From Marsupella aquatica (Eukaryota; Marchantiophyta): DNA of 64,000 nt. Positions within the stretch are counted from its first letter, which is position 1, and each line of letters begins with the position of its first letter. This document shows positions 1 to 11,365 of the stretch, in pieces. The stretch lies in assembly GCA_973895155.1 (NCBI GenBank), contig OZ316896.1:23684001-23748000 (forward strand), written 5' to 3'. The translations under genes and the position numbers were made by a program. Below the pieces are notes generated by a model that worked only from the letters and a program-made list of their open reading frames with translations, ran no database searches and was not told the origin of the DNA.

Positions 1-499
1 CTCCAAGCTGCCATGCTAAAATTGGATTAGCTGCCACGATCATCTTCGGATTTCAAGCGAATTGGTGAATTTCTCTGCTCGGAGTGCTACTGTGTCCCAT
101 GCCGATCGATCTTCGGGGCGGGGCGCTCCACGTCTTCGTGTGACTTTTCAAATTCCGAAGCGCTGTTGTGGAACCGCCATTTCTTGCCTCCCATCAGAGA
201 CAATTCATATTCGTATTGCTTACTCAATTGCTTCGCGCCTACGCTACACCACAGTTAACTCTCTCTAAGTGCACGCTCTCGGGAATACGGATCCGGCAGC
301 ACTAAACCAGGTCTTGCATTCCTTGATAAACAGACCCCCCTTAAAAAGTGCACTTATGGATAAGTGCGCTTGATTTTGGTACCTTTGTTAAATTTATAGA
401 GCCCCTCTGTTACTGAGTAGTCACCCTTGTACTTTGTATCCCTGTTCTACTCCTGTGCCCACCCTCAAGTACATTCTGTACTCTACTAAGAATGGGCCT
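1..499. other. Intergenic stretch, no gene seen
   Basis: I see no convincing coding region, splice pattern or RNA gene here. A pyrimidine-rich segment near 250-290 and the phrase gtgcacttatggataagtgc near 345-370 resemble the ends of the foldback at 882-970, so old MITE debris is possible. Nothing stronger can be supported. Confidence 0.4.
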
Positions 500-508
500 G
501 CATTTATC

Positions 509-667
509 GAGAGATTTGCTTGGTGGGACCCCCAATGGAAATGTTTTACTTGATAGGACCCTTGAAAGTTTGGGTCCGTCTATTCAAGGTAAATCAACGG
601 CCTGGATCACTCAGGGGTCCTATCAAGTACAACATTTTCATTTGGGGTCCCACCAAGCAAATCCCTC
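509..667. mobile_element. Mutator-like MITE with 9-bp target duplication
   Basis: A 159-bp non-coding element with long terminal inverted repeats. The left end starts GAGAGATTTGCTTGGTGGGA and the right end, read on the other strand, starts GAGGGATTTGCTTGGTGGGA; similarity continues for about 57 bases with few mismatches. It is bounded by a perfect 9-bp direct repeat GCATTTATC at 500-508 and 668-676. A 9-bp duplication with long inverted repeats is the usual signature of Mutator-superfamily (MULE) insertions. The centre is too short to encode a transposase, so it would depend on an enzyme supplied elsewhere. Confidence 0.85.
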
Positions 668-881
668 GCATTTATCTGTAAATGCAATTTCATGATGTTG
701 TGCATTTACCGATAAGAGTATAGAGACGTTTATTTGAGGGTAAGCACTTATAAAGTTATGATTTAGTGAAATGATATTAACCCTGTGTGCACTCAAAAAT
801 AGTGCTTAAAAAGCACGTATCTCATGTAAAAAGAAAGCCGAAGAACAGGATAACCTGCATTAATGAAGGGTAAGTGCTTAT

Positions 882-970
882 GGAGTGTGCGCTTAGAGAG
901 ATCCGACTGTATTAGTATTTCTTCCACGTGCCATTACTAGTACAGTCGGCTTTCTCTAATTGCACACTCC
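882..970. repeat. Foldback (hairpin) element, 89 bp
   Basis: Two arms of about 34 bases, beginning GGAGTGTGCGCTTAGAGAGA on the left and, read on the opposite strand, GGAGTGTGCAATTAGAGAAA on the right, are separated by a loop of about 19 bases. The arms share CCGACTGTA and end in a common CTAGT/TTAGT. No clear target duplication is visible. It is probably a tiny MITE or its remnant. Confidence 0.55.
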
Positions 971-2827
971 TCACCTTAGGCAGTAATTGCACGTTAAAGT
1001 CCTCAGTGATGACATTCATGTTTTGGTGCACTCAGAAGCTGACATTAAACCATTTTCCCAATGATTGTATTTTATCAGGACAGGATTGAACCATGTGTAT
1101 ATATGGTGTGCAACAGAACATATGGATGGATTTTGCAGTTATAAAGTTGCAGCGGATGGATTTCACATGCATGGTTATGGGTTAACATGGGCTGACAACC
1201 TTAAGTTGCAAATTTTATTGATAAGAGTGTATAGTGCCTCAATGTGCAAACAGCCCTCTTTCATTAGATAAGTGTTAGTCGAAGGAATTGCGTGAGGAAT
1301 TTTTCTTACCCATCAGTGGAGGGTTTTCACCTTACATATTTGTAAAAAAGTGCACACTGGTCAAGAAAAATGGAGAACTGGACAACTTGCAACTAGCCAA
1401 GGTTTGTACCTTTAGAATGTGTGCAACCAAACAGTGAACCATGGATAAATGCACGGCCTGGGGACAAAGGCCTTGCCATGCATTTATTTACTGTTTGTAC
1501 TACTTCATATGAAGATGTTAGTATCATAAATAACAAGGCTAAGTGAAAGTGTATTGTCATTTGTTATTTATGAGACAAAACTAGCCCAATGCTCGTGCAT
1601 TAACATAAGATGTCAAGGCGAATGAAAGGATGAAGGTGATGCAAGGAAGTTATTGAGACATCATATGTGTTGTTGTGGCCATGCGATCATTGGCCTGCTA
1701 TAATTGTCAAAGTGTTGTCAAGAATGAGTGTGTAAGTCTAGTACCAAGCAAGGGGGGTCTTTGGCCAATCAAATAGTCTCAAATAGTCATTAAAAACTCA
1801 GGATTGAGTTCAACTGAAATGAGCATTTCCCAAAATAGACCACACAGAATGTTTGGACTGAATCACATATTATAGTGTTTGATCATGCCATTTATATTAT
1901 AATATGAAAATGTTACATAGCCCAATGCCTGTGTGTTGCACAATTGTTGCTGCAGCCATGTTGCCATAGGGGAGGGGGCGAATGAGATGGGGGACAGCTG
2001 CCCAGTTCATGTCTCAAAATCAGGCATGGTCGCCCTGTGCTACACGGAGAGAGAACATTTTCTCTTTTTTTGCCCTCCCTCCCTTTCTCTCCTTCATCTC
2101 TCCTTCCTCCTTCCAACATGATTTAAAAAGATAAGAAAAACATAGGGAGGAAAAAAGCTCTCATGTACTTCACATGTAGTAACTGTATGCTAGAAAGTAC
2201 TCACCAAGCACATGTACCTTGTACATCCTATTGTAGAAGCAAGTATGTCCATTAGACATCCCAGGGTGTCAAAAACATTGGAATGCATCTAACAGTGCTG
2301 GCTGGTTCACACCTTTTCCAATTTTGCAAATGAGTGATTTTGGCAGGACCCCTTATTACAGCAATTGATGTATATCCTTTGCATTTGCACGCTTTGCTTT
2401 GCCTGGCCATTTCCTATCACCCTTTAATTTCTCCTTTCACACTAATAGTTTCCTCCATCAAACTTTGTTTCTCCCTGCTTATGTGCAGATAGACAAATAT
2501 AGAGCCCTCACTTCAGTCAAGAATATTGCTCTACGTGCAAGGCACATGACTTTTGCACTTCTAGATACTATGCACAATTTGCACTTCTATATACTTTCCG
2601 CAACTTTAGGCTCTATGCTTTCTCCCAGACATTTCCTCATATTCCTGCCTGAAGATATATTTGGGAAGATTGGATCTGGGATGCCCACCATGGCTCATTA
2701 GAAGCGCAACTTTCAAATGTTCAAAGAATAGCTTGAATCCAGATGGTGAAGCTATGGCTCAACAAAGCACCACTTGTGTCCATGATTTGTATTAATGCAG
2801 GGATTTCCATAAACAGCTTATAGGGGC
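971..2827. other. Intergenic stretch with a small hairpin
   Basis: No gene is recognised. At 1524-1573 a perfect 13-base inverted repeat (TCATAAATAACAA and its complement) encloses a 24-base loop. The rest is AT-rich sequence with only short, unsupported open frames. Nothing points to a promoter, a tRNA or a conserved exon. Confidence 0.4.
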
Positions 2828-3155
2828 TGTCACACCATTCTAGGTAGTGTTAGAGTGTATCGTACTATCTAGATCCGTATGTTTGGTATGTGTGCTATAT
2901 GAGCCGATAAGGTTCTGTCAGGTTTGTGTGAGAGGGTACTTCTCACTTGTGAGGCATTGAAAGGTCATCTTTCAATGTTGAGCCTTGGAGAGAGAGGAGC
3001 TTGAGTGGCTATGGTGGCCGTGAGCTCCGCTTGTGTTACGTGGATTCCTTGAGTAGTGCAAGGTGCGTTGGCTTGACATACATGTGTGATCGGATCGGTG
3101 CGGGATCGATGGGGTATTGTTGACCGGGATCGTTGTGCCGATTGTATGGAGATTA
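2828..3155 (+). repeat. LTR-X copy, 5' portion of a ~470-bp LTR
   Basis: The segment starts TGTCACACCATTCTAGGTAG and from about 2864 to 3155 nearly matches 6399-6690. Related copies lie at 34531-34999 and 41677-41825. Complete family members start TGTCACACC (or a decayed form) and end GCGCACGACA, as expected for TG...CA LTRs. This copy stops at GGAGATTA; the terminal ~140 bases seen at 6686-6827 are missing, so it is truncated or its end was replaced. Confidence 0.7.
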
Positions 3156-4744
3156 CATTGAAAGATCAGGAGCTTCAAACTCTGTTGTGCGGACAGAAGC
3201 TCAGAGTCTGAGTTTGTCGTTGACAATTTGCGATAGATCAAATCGATTGGAGCTGTTGTTGTGATCCATGGTACCTCGGATCGTGGAGTTGATCGTCGGT
3301 ATTTTGATTTGCTATAGTCAGTGTTGAGAAGTTTGTATCTGATCTGTGTTGCCGTCTGATCGAATCATCAGAGGACAGATCGGGAGTTCTGCGAGCCACA
3401 GTTGAGAAGAAACTGTTAGCTTGGCGACTGTTTGCTCTCGCCATACGCTCTGCAACCTGTAATGTGTTGATCGACTGTTTTCTGAAGGAACTTGACTCTC
3501 AAGTTGCGAGATTGCATCGGGGTTGTTTGCTGCAAGCCGGCGCTTGCACACACGCTCTGTTATGTGAACGAAGAGACCCCGAATGTTGTGTTTTTTACAT
3601 CCGACGTGTATGGTGCAAAACCCGCGTTTCTGTGAAGGAAGTAGCACCGAAAGTTGTTGCTTTTCCAACCTCCGATCCGTAAGCAGCCGTCGGCTAGGGA
3701 TGACGGATAGATATCACTGGATCGCGTAGCGATGACATGAAGGGTCGCTCGTAGTCGACACTGCATTTTTGTGAAGAAAGCGGCTACCGTCAGTCGCTTA
3801 TGTTGCCGAAATCGATACCACGAGGGCAGTATCCGTTGACCCGACAGGCCGGGTGCAGTGCTCTCTGTGAAGGGAAACTGAGAGGCGAAGTCTGAATGTT
3901 GCCGATTCCGAAACTCGATTTGGCGTAGCAAAGCGTTGCAGGCTCACTCTTTGGCTCATCTTGGCATTTAGAGGCTTCGAGGCAACTCGTGGTTACTCGG
4001 GACGAGAGGGCGGGCCAGCAAGCTTGCTGGTACGTGAGGAGTAGTTGCAAGCTGCTGATTTTGGAGCGACCAATTTGGTGCATAACTACAAGTGAGAGGT
4101 CACCCATCCCAAAGCTATTCCTTCCCCACACGCTTAACTATGTGGTTCTTAAGTGCTCTTGTGTACACACACTCATTTCCACTTTGATGTTAATGGAATG
4201 AGCACTTAGGCATTTTATACACATACTAGTTTGTTTAGATTCATAAGCTCCCTTAAGGTTTTTGATGCTTCTAAATCCATCTAGATGCATGGATTGAACC
4301 AATTGTGCATGGATCCTTAGCTACGACATTGAACATTGAGAGGCCTATTATGAAGGCCCCACATTGAACATTATGAACATTGTTTGATTGATGTATGATC
4401 ACTATTGATGTGGAGAGTTATTGTGGATCTCTTCTTGTTGATTGAATCCTCTCCACATATGCTTCCTGTTTATGCGCCATGTTAGTTTGGCGTGGGTGTT
4501 TGATTCTATAGGAGGGTTTACAACCGGACATTCTAGTTGTGCTACATATTTCTCTCTTGGTGATGTTGGAATGATGTCCAACACACCATGGTGAGTGCTT
4601 GTGTTGCTGACAGGGACAAATTGCCCTTACGGTTAGCATATAGTGGTTAGGTTGGTCACCACGAATTCTTCTGGTGCTGCTGGGTTACCCGATGGACAAC
4701 GGACCGGTTTCACTCGAAGAGGGGCGTAGTTTCGGCCAGCGACA
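3156..4744. other. Retroelement interior, no recognisable gene
   Basis: This lies between the two LTR-X copies. Several open frames overlap on both strands around 3240-4130, but none shows a motif I recognise or a coherent frame. Just after it, TTGGTAGCAG at 4745-4754 partly resembles the initiator-tRNA primer site TGGTATCAGAGC and follows a terminal ...GACA. That may mark the end of another decayed LTR; the match is too weak to call. Confidence 0.3.
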
Positions 4745-5113
4745 TTGGTAGCAGTCAATAGCACAACTTCAGACACTGATTCTGACAAGGACTCTGTGAG
4801 TAGTTCTCCTCGTCATCAGGTGATTGCACCTTTGTTGTGGGATATCGAAGAGATGTACGGGGCTACAAAGGGCCCACGACGATACTCTGGTGCAGTTGGC
4901 ACAATTGATCTGGATGATTCATCCAGGAGTTTGATACGCGGTGCGATATGCAGACATTGCGTAACGCCGCGTTGTTTACCCCTTTCATGGCATGGAAGGG
5001 ATTATTTCAGCTTGGAGGGGCCACCCATGGATGACTACCATGAGTTTCGAAAGACTCATTTGGTTGAGATTGAGGCATGGTGTGACATGGCCGCAAACCC
5101 GGTAGTAACTTAG
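4745..5113 (+). CDS. Unrecognised acidic ORF inside a retroelement remnant
   Basis: An open frame of about 122 codons opens with TTG rather than ATG; the first in-frame ATG is near 4850. The N-terminal part is rich in Ser, Asp and Thr (TSDTDSDKDSVSSS). The later part has a Cys-containing patch (RHCVTPRC) and the phrase LEGPPMDDYHEF. I recognise no domain. Its position inside the LTR-X unit, upstream of the ORF at 5589, suggests an element-encoded or gag-like fragment. It could also be a chance frame. Confidence 0.25.
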   Translation: MVAVNSTTSDTDSDKDSVSSSPRHQVIAPLLWDIEEMYGATKGPRRYSGAVGTIDLDDSSRSLIRGAICRHCVTPRCLPLSWHGRDYFSLEGPPMDDYHEFRKTHLVEIEAWCDMAANPVVT

Positions 5114-5233
5114 TGTTGACTTATAATTTCATATATAAGTAGAAAGACAAGTAGGTGTAGTAAAAGTGTTTAGATTTTCAAATTTTCAAATTTTTTTATT
5201 TTTGTTAGTTCTAATAAATGGATGCGACAACCG

Positions 5234-5424
5234 GAGCCCGCGAGCCATGGGGCGCGAGACGGAGGGCCGCCCCGCGAGTAGGCAGAGCCCCGAAAGGGTC
5301 TGCCGGGGCGTAAGCGAGGGGCAGCCGGGGAGGAGGAGCCCGCGAGCCATGGGGCGCGAGACGGAGGGCCGCCCCGCGAGTAGGTGGAGCCCCGAAAGGG
5401 TCTGCCGGGGCGTAAGCGAGGTGG
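5234..5424 (+). repeat. GC-rich 102-bp tandem repeat (1.9 units)
   Basis: The phrase GAGCCCGCGAGCCATGGGGC begins at 5234 and again at 5336, giving a period of 102 bases. Each unit contains GCCCCG, an 11-base loop and CGGGGC, which can form a GC hairpin. The block is much richer in GC than the AT-rich DNA just before it (5115-5220). It lies directly upstream of the unknown ORF at 5589, so it may belong to that element's leader. Confidence 0.75.
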
Positions 5425-5588
5425 CAGCCGCATGGAAGTTGACTCTGGCGGCAGCAGCACGGAGTGGCTTCTGAGGGAATTGAGGGTAATTGATTGATCG
5501 GGATACGGGGGCCGTTTCGGGCCAGGGGATTGACATTGCTACGGGTGACGGGATTTGGTGATTGAGGATTTGATTTCGAGATGCATGA

Positions 5589-6407
5589 ATGCTAGATCAA
5601 CCGGAGTTTAGTGTGGCACGCATTCGGAGATACAAGGCTGCTTACCGTGACTACGTGGAGACTTTGATTGCAAGGGAGAGAGAAGAGAGAGAAGCTACGA
5701 TGAGCACGGGATTGGCAGCAGGTTCCACACCGGTGGGTAGGAGGATTTTTCGTCGAATTTATCCCAAGACCTCCGCCAAGGTGATGGAGGATTGTCGGAA
5801 TATTTTCCAAGCCACCGGGGTTACAGAATTCATGAAGGTGGAGATTACCATCCCTCCGGAGAAGAGCTGGGACATTGAGGCCGGGATGGAGTTACGAACG
5901 GAGGGAATCTACTTTGAATGTCTCAAACGTGTAGTGCCCCATGTGGAGTTGGCTAGGCTGCTGTTTTTGGAGAATCAGAAATTCTCATTCACACCTCGGC
6001 ACATTAGGGGAGAACTCACGTTGAAGATGGTGGCCACTTGGGTGATTAATCCCACCTCCACCACTGCCATCCCTCTTTCCGCTGTCAAGGATGTTGAGTA
6101 TAAGGGATTCCTGGCCAAGGTTCATCAACGGGTCCTTGGCAACGTGCAATCCGGGGTGGTGAATGAAGAGCATTTTGTGGTAGCTATGGACATCAAAAAC
6201 CACCCAGCCCATGTGTACGGATGGTGGTACTACGGGTTGAAGAAGCTGTTGGCCGCTGATCCCGGGAGTGTGAAACCAGGTGGGGCTGTACATTTGATGG
6301 GGTCATTTGTATTGGCCAGGGCAGAAGGGTTGATTGGTTCCCCGGGACAGGAAGACACGGGATCATCTCTCACCACGGAGATCCGGAGTATTGCCACTAC
6401 TATCTAG
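5589..6407 (+). CDS. Unknown retroelement-associated protein, C-terminally truncated
   Basis: This 272-codon frame begins MLDQPEFSVARIRRYKAAY. It is clearly related along its whole length to the first ~270 residues of the 649-codon ORF at 44040-45989, which begins MFDPPEFSTARVRRYKAAY; the shared ATG supports this start. Conserved blocks include RRIYPKTSAKVME, WDIEAGMELRTEGIYFECL, VPHVELARLLFLE, KVHQRVLG, HVYGWWYYGLKKL and HLMGSFVLAR. It stops abruptly after IRSIATTI, where sequence of LTR-X begins (ACTATCTAG at the junction). The relative continues there for another ~370 residues, including a coiled coil. This copy is therefore a truncated fragment. I recognise no enzyme motif; the domain is of unknown function and probably element-encoded. 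Confidence 0.6.
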   Translation: MLDQPEFSVARIRRYKAAYRDYVETLIAREREEREATMSTGLAAGSTPVGRRIFRRIYPKTSAKVMEDCRNIFQATGVTEFMKVEITIPPEKSWDIEAGMELRTEGIYFECLKRVVPHVELARLLFLENQKFSFTPRHIRGELTLKMVATWVINPTSTTAIPLSAVKDVEYKGFLAKVHQRVLGNVQSGVVNEEHFVVAMDIKNHPAHVYGWWYYGLKKLLAADPGSVKPGGAVHLMGSFVLARAEGLIGSPGQEDTGSSLTTEIRSIATTI

Positions 6408-6827
6408 ATCCGTATGTTTGGTATGTGTGCTATATGAGTCGATAAGGTTTTGTCAGGTTTGTGTGAGAGGGTACTTCTCACTTGTGAGGCATTGAAAGGT
6501 CATCTTTCAATGTTGAGCCTTGGAGAGAGAGGAGCTTGAGTGGCTATGGTGGCCGTGAGCTCCGCTTGTGTAACGTGGATTCCTTGAGTAGTGCAAGGTG
6601 CGTTGGCTTGACATATGTGTGTGATCGGATCGGTGCGGGATCGATGGGGTATTGTTGACCGGGATCGTTGTGCCGATTGTATGGAGATTATTGTGGGTTT
6701 TGGACATGTGTGGATATGAGTTTCACTTGTATTCCATTCTCTTGTGTTTGTGATGTGGCAGTGTGACTATGTTTGAATGTATGTGACAAGCGATGTATGT
6801 TGTGTAGCGATGTGTATGCGCACGACA
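6399..6827 (+). repeat. LTR-X copy lacking its first ~37 bases
   Basis: This matches 2864-3155 almost base for base and then continues through TTGTGGGTTTTGGACATGTG to the family end GCGCACGACA. The start has been lost at a junction with the preceding ORF that carries the short shared sequence ACTATCT, so a microhomology-mediated deletion or template jump is likely. The 5-base flanks of this copy and of the one at 2828 do not match, so I cannot define a target duplication. Confidence 0.7.
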
Positions 6828-8200
6828 AGGCTGTTTTCTAGCCCGTGGTTCTTGCCTCAATTCCAGGTTTGACATCCAGACTCCAATTCACAACCTAACT
6901 CCACCATGCATGACCTATTCTCTAGAGTGAAGGTTGTCATTCTTTTGATAACAGAAAATTGCCATATTTTAGAGTATGCTTATGAGTAGACAGGCATGGC
7001 AAATCTTGGTACAAGGAGCCCTTCCTGGGCACACACACACAAGTATCCAGGCTAGTGCAGGAGTGCCAACCATCTTGTTTTGACTTGATTAGGGCATGTC
7101 AACCATCCATGTTTAGAGCAATACCCCCCGGTTGCGGGGGAATGCCCACCCAAAGGCAACTTCAGTTGGACTGGCTTGGGAAACCAATTCTCCAATTGCC
7201 TCTGAGCCCTGCAAAATTAAAACCCTGGAGCTCAACCCATACATTGCAAAAAACCCTCGGTGGGGATGCTGACAGGGTGCCGTCAGCCACCGACAAGCTG
7301 ATCCGCCATTCAACTCGCTACTCACGCATTTACCGAGTTGTGGATGGCATATCCCGGGAACAGCCCACTTTGGGAGTGCCTCATTTTGGGAGTGGTCCAT
7401 TGTGGGAGTGGTCCATTGTGGGAGTGGAAGTGGGAAGGGGAGGTTTTCACTCCCTTGCAGTGAGTGACCCAAGGAACCCCAGTCAACAACCTTGCTGTTC
7501 AATCTTCTCAACCCAATGAGCCCATTCGCACAGATCGCTCGTTCTCATCCTTATCATGAGTTTGTGTCATCTGAGGTGGCGCCACGACAATCTCTGGAGC
7601 CGCCTCTTCATTTGCTCTTCGCTAATTCTGCTCTTCCGTGTGCAGACACCTCCTGCCCCACCCAATTAAATCGTTCTCTCGTGCTCTGTTCTGCAATTCA
7701 CACCCACAAAAAGCAATTCATGTCGCCATAGAAATTTCCGGTGAAGGCATAACAGCCCATTTGTTCTTCGGTGATATTTTCGTCATGCGGTGATTCGAGC
7801 TCGAAAGAACGAAGCTGTTCTCGTTTGTTTCTAGGATCGCGCTCGTCTTGAATTTGGCATCGCTGTACAACTCTCTACTACGCATCCTCGCCACTTTTTC
7901 AGTTGGGTTGGGATTTGAGAACTTGGTGGTGGACCTGTAAGCTCACTCGCCGTTCGAAGAACCGATATGTAGATCACGCGGTCTCGCCTTCAGCTCCTGC
8001 ATGCGCCGCCTTTCTTCGACAAGGATTGTACTGAAGGCAACCCTGCCGCGGCCCCCCAGCTCTCTCCCTTCATCCGGTGCAGACTGTACAGTGCTGGTTC
8101 GCACTTTGCGAGGGTTTAAGCTGAGAACAGTGGACGAGTGTTGTACGATTTATCCGTCTCTCAGCAGCGTCGTTCTCGTACTTTTTGGTTTTCGCTAGCC
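6828..8200. other. Intergenic region upstream of the plastid gene
   Basis: No protein gene is supported. Near 7362-7430 there is a short direct repeat of GTGGGAGTGGTCCATTGTGG type. The interval from about 7530 to 8300 is the likely promoter and 5' UTR region of the gene starting at 8307; it becomes pyrimidine-rich and ends with a run of ten G at about 8257-8266. I cannot place a TATA box with confidence. Confidence 0.35.
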
Positions 8201-8306
8201 TTCAGGCGGGGGCACGAGGTTTATGCCGTCTGCCTGTCTGAGACTGTGTTTCACGGGGGGGGGGGGTTGAAATCGTCGAGGCTGGAGTGGAGGTAGGTGG
8301 TCAGCC

Positions 8307-10809
8307 ATGGCTTTGGCCTCGGCGACCGCTCTGTCATGGAGGCCCTTACCTCCTCGGCCACCTTGTTCCTCTTCTTCTTCTTCTTCTGTCCATACGGCGG
8401 CAGTGAATGGTATTCGAATTTCCGCCATATCCACATCTGTACCACGTACTCCTCCCCGGACCTGTTGGAGCAACAACGGCAGTTGTTGTAAGGACAGCCT
8501 CAGTGATTCGGTTTTGCGGAATTCTTTGAGCTCACCCTTTCTTCATAACAGACTGAAATTCTGGAGCTCAAACCTGGATCGGAGGGAGAGGAGGAGCGGG
8601 AACGGAAGTGTAGTGACGACTAGGGCCGGTATGAGGTTGGATCCAGGCGGCGGGGGTGGTAATGATGGTGGAATTGGCCGAGTGATTGTGAACTTGGCTC
8701 TAGCTGGGGGCTTTACTTATCTCGCAGTCACTGGCAAGCTCGGCTGGGTCTTTGACACTTTGTTGTCTCTCTGGGTGAGTGAAGTGTTCGTTTTTCTCCG
8801 AAAGCAATTGTCAGCCGAATGAGTCCAGTAGTGATCGAAACTATTGGCTCTATGGTACTGTTCTTGAATTTGGCAAACAAATCTGCTGCTCCAAGGATCC
8901 GATTTTCTTCTAGTGTATCTCTGATCATGGGGAATGTGCAGTTCTTCTAAATTCTACATAAGACGCTGCTTAATTGGTGGGAGAGAAGGTTGCCCGCTCA
9001 TGCCAATCAATTTTCACTGTACTTAGTCCGATCAGCAAAGTTTGTTTATGTCAAAGAAATTTTTAAAGGTTGTGGTGCAGCGGGTTTTACTATTCTGTGT
9101 TTCGTGGGCCCTCGTTACTTACATTCCTCTCTATGTCAATGGCGTTTGTCACAGCTCTTGGCAGTGTTGGTGCCTATCATCAGTTTCGTAGCTTTTCTCT
9201 GGTTTGCGGAGCGAGAGATTGTCAAAGGTGCTGTAAGTTCCGGCCATATATGGTAGCGTATGGGATTTCGCAGAAGCCACAATCTTATATTTTTCTTCCT
9301 GGAATTTGTTCAAAGCTTGGTTTCGAGTAAGTTCATGAGGAATGCCGAGTTACAATGTTGTATATCTGTTCAATATTGATATTCTTATAAACCTCAATAT
9401 TTGTTCGTTTCATATCACAAATCTGCGAACCGTGTCGCTTGCTGCATTGTTCCGAGAAGCTGACAATCTGTCTTGGCAATTTTGGCTTTGCAGTGTCCTA
9501 ATTGTGGACAAGCATTTCAAGTATTTGAGTAAGTCTCCACATGTCATCGTCCTGTCTTTTAAGTTGTTTCTCTGATTGTAAATTGCAAGGAATAAGTGCC
9601 GAAGCTCTCAAGAAACTGAACTCGTTTTAGAGGTTTTCTGAAGAAAGACACTTTAGTAAGCCAACATTGCAATTGTCATGTGTGTAAACAGATTTGCTGT
9701 GAAAGAACAACCCAATCTATGCCCCTACTGCAGTCAACCATTTAAATGTGAGTGTGCTGGAACCCTTTCATGGCTCACATTATCATGTGGACCCGTTATC
9801 TGCTAATGCCTTTACTAATATGGGTTGTACTGCTACTACCAGATATTTTCCCATTCTGGACTAGATGAGTGGATTTATTGGCGGACTTCCGCCTTGGTTT
9901 CATGATACCCGAGTATTTTCACTTAAAAAGAATTTCTTATGCCTTCAATATCATTTGCACACAACTGTTGCTGCTGATGGTCCGGAGTATGGAGAAGGCC
10001 ATTGTATGTGTAATATGCCGTAGTCCTCGAGAAAAATATGTTTCGAGCTGCGGGGTCAACAAGCGCTAACCTTTTGGAGCTCGGCATATGTTTTAGGCGT
10101 TTCTCACAATCCTACTACGTGTACTGTTGTCATGTTGGCCGAAAAGTTGAAGGGTAGTCTGGAGCCAGTCGGGAAGTATGAGTGGAACTTAAAGATTTTC
10201 TTGATCTCTTTTCTGACCTCCGACCCTGTATACAATCCAGTGGACAGCGAAAAGCAGTTTGTCAGAGACGAACCTCGATTTTCCAATCAGAGATCTGACC
10301 GCTTTAGGGATGCATTTGGAGGTTTCGGAAAGGATTTTTCAAGCAAGAAGGAAGGTGAATTTTCCTTACTGAATCTCTCTGAGATATTGAAGCACTCCGA
10401 AACAACGTTCCTGAGAGGATTTGGAAAAGTGGTGTCAAGAAATTAGATAGGACCTCCCTGGAATTTGGCATCCATCGCTACTGTGGGTCTCAAGAAGTAA
10501 GATGAAAAAGTTTGCAATGATCCATCTCTGCTATTGACTCGTAATATTCTATCCTAACTCGTCTCATCCAAATGTCCAGTACTGTACAACTTAAGTCATC
10601 AATTAGTAAATGGTGCCAGGCTGTAAGACAACGTATGCGATGTTTTGGAGCTGGTAGGAGTTCTGCATTTTCTACAGCTTCATCTCAGGTCATTGACTGT
10701 CTCCTGACGACTCCGTCCAGGCTATCTCCGCTGATCCACATTGTGTTTATGTGCAGATCCTGGCGGAGTTATCGTAGACGTAGAAGCCGAAGTTGTGGAC
10801 AGAGATTAA
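8307..10809 (+). CDS. Plastid-targeted zinc-ribbon membrane protein, six exons
   Basis: Exons by GT-AG junctions: 8307-8774, 9155-9232, 9494-9528, 9692-9747, 10241-10354 and 10757-10809. Together they give 804 bases, 267 residues and a TAA stop, in frame throughout. Residues 1 to ~110 are rich in Ser, Arg and Pro and start MALASATALSW, like a chloroplast transit peptide. A Gly-rich patch (DPGGGGGNDGG) precedes two hydrophobic segments at about 125-142 and 157-173. CPNC (183-186) and CPYC (204-207) then form a four-cysteine zinc ribbon or rubredoxin-like site. The tail ends in acidic DVEAEVVDRD. I recall plant chloroplast proteins of this layout, including LWLLAVLVP and KFVR-EP-FSNQ, but not a name or assigned role. 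By inference it is a thylakoid or envelope protein with the zinc ribbon outside the bilayer. The split of the two CxxC motifs over three short exons makes a processed copy impossible. It looks intact and is the best host gene in the window. Confidence 0.85.
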
Positions 10810-11309
10810 TTGTCAGCAGGCAAGAGTCGTCTCTCGACTGGGGATAGTAGTTCTATGTGTAGGTGCTAGAATCCCGCTGGGACAACAAGAGGTGCAGCAA
10901 ATTGATGATTACTCCAGGAAGATTCCGTCAGGTGACTTATCTATCAGAGGGTCTTGCGTCGTGCTATGAAGGTGGGCCTTTGTCTCCACCATGTAGCTTT
11001 GGGCCCTTTGGCCAGACTCCCACCCTTATTACCTCCTAGAAGACGTACATATCTGTGTAATGCCTGCCGATGAGGCTCTTTGTAGATGTATGGAGCCTTC
11101 ACCAAGCACGAGTGGAACTACGAGCTCCTCTGTTGGTGTTACTATACTTTGGGGGTTGACTTGATAGCAGCCCCAGTCTAACGAACAAAGCAGGCTCTGT
11201 ATAGCCTCCTGTTCTTCTGAGCCTGTCCTTTTTGATCAATGTTTTCGTGGGTGACATTTTTGGAGAGCAAATCCAGTCCTTGGCATTGATTCGTAGAAGT
11301 ATCCTGCCT

Positions 11310-11365
11310 GCTTTTCGCGCTCGAGTCATGGCTTGTTCATTCAGTTGGTGTTGAACATGTGCATC
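11310..11365. repeat. 54-bp dispersed repeat, copy 1
   Basis: The segment containing CTCGAGTCATGGCTTGTTCA through GAACATGTGCATC is nearly identical to 16932-16985, inside the last intron of the RPE pseudogene. The only clear differences are a 2-base indel (GGTGTTG versus GGTTG) and a few substitutions at the left edge. On the minus strand both copies can encode QLNEQAMTRAR. The repeat could be a piece of a mobile element or an exon copied from a gene. Confidence 0.65.

Noticed and set aside
4745-4760. Primer binding site TTGGTAGCAGTCAA after an LTR end
   Set aside because: It matches the initiator-tRNA site at too few positions, and no paired LTR with this end was found.
5166-5536. Overlapping Arg/Pro-rich frames on both strands
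   Set aside because: They arise from the GC-rich 102-bp repeat and have no independent support.
2828-6827. A complete LTR retrotransposon bounded by LTR-X
   Set aside because: The 5-base flanks do not match, the left LTR lacks its end, the right lacks its start, and no pol is present; only a remnant can be claimed.
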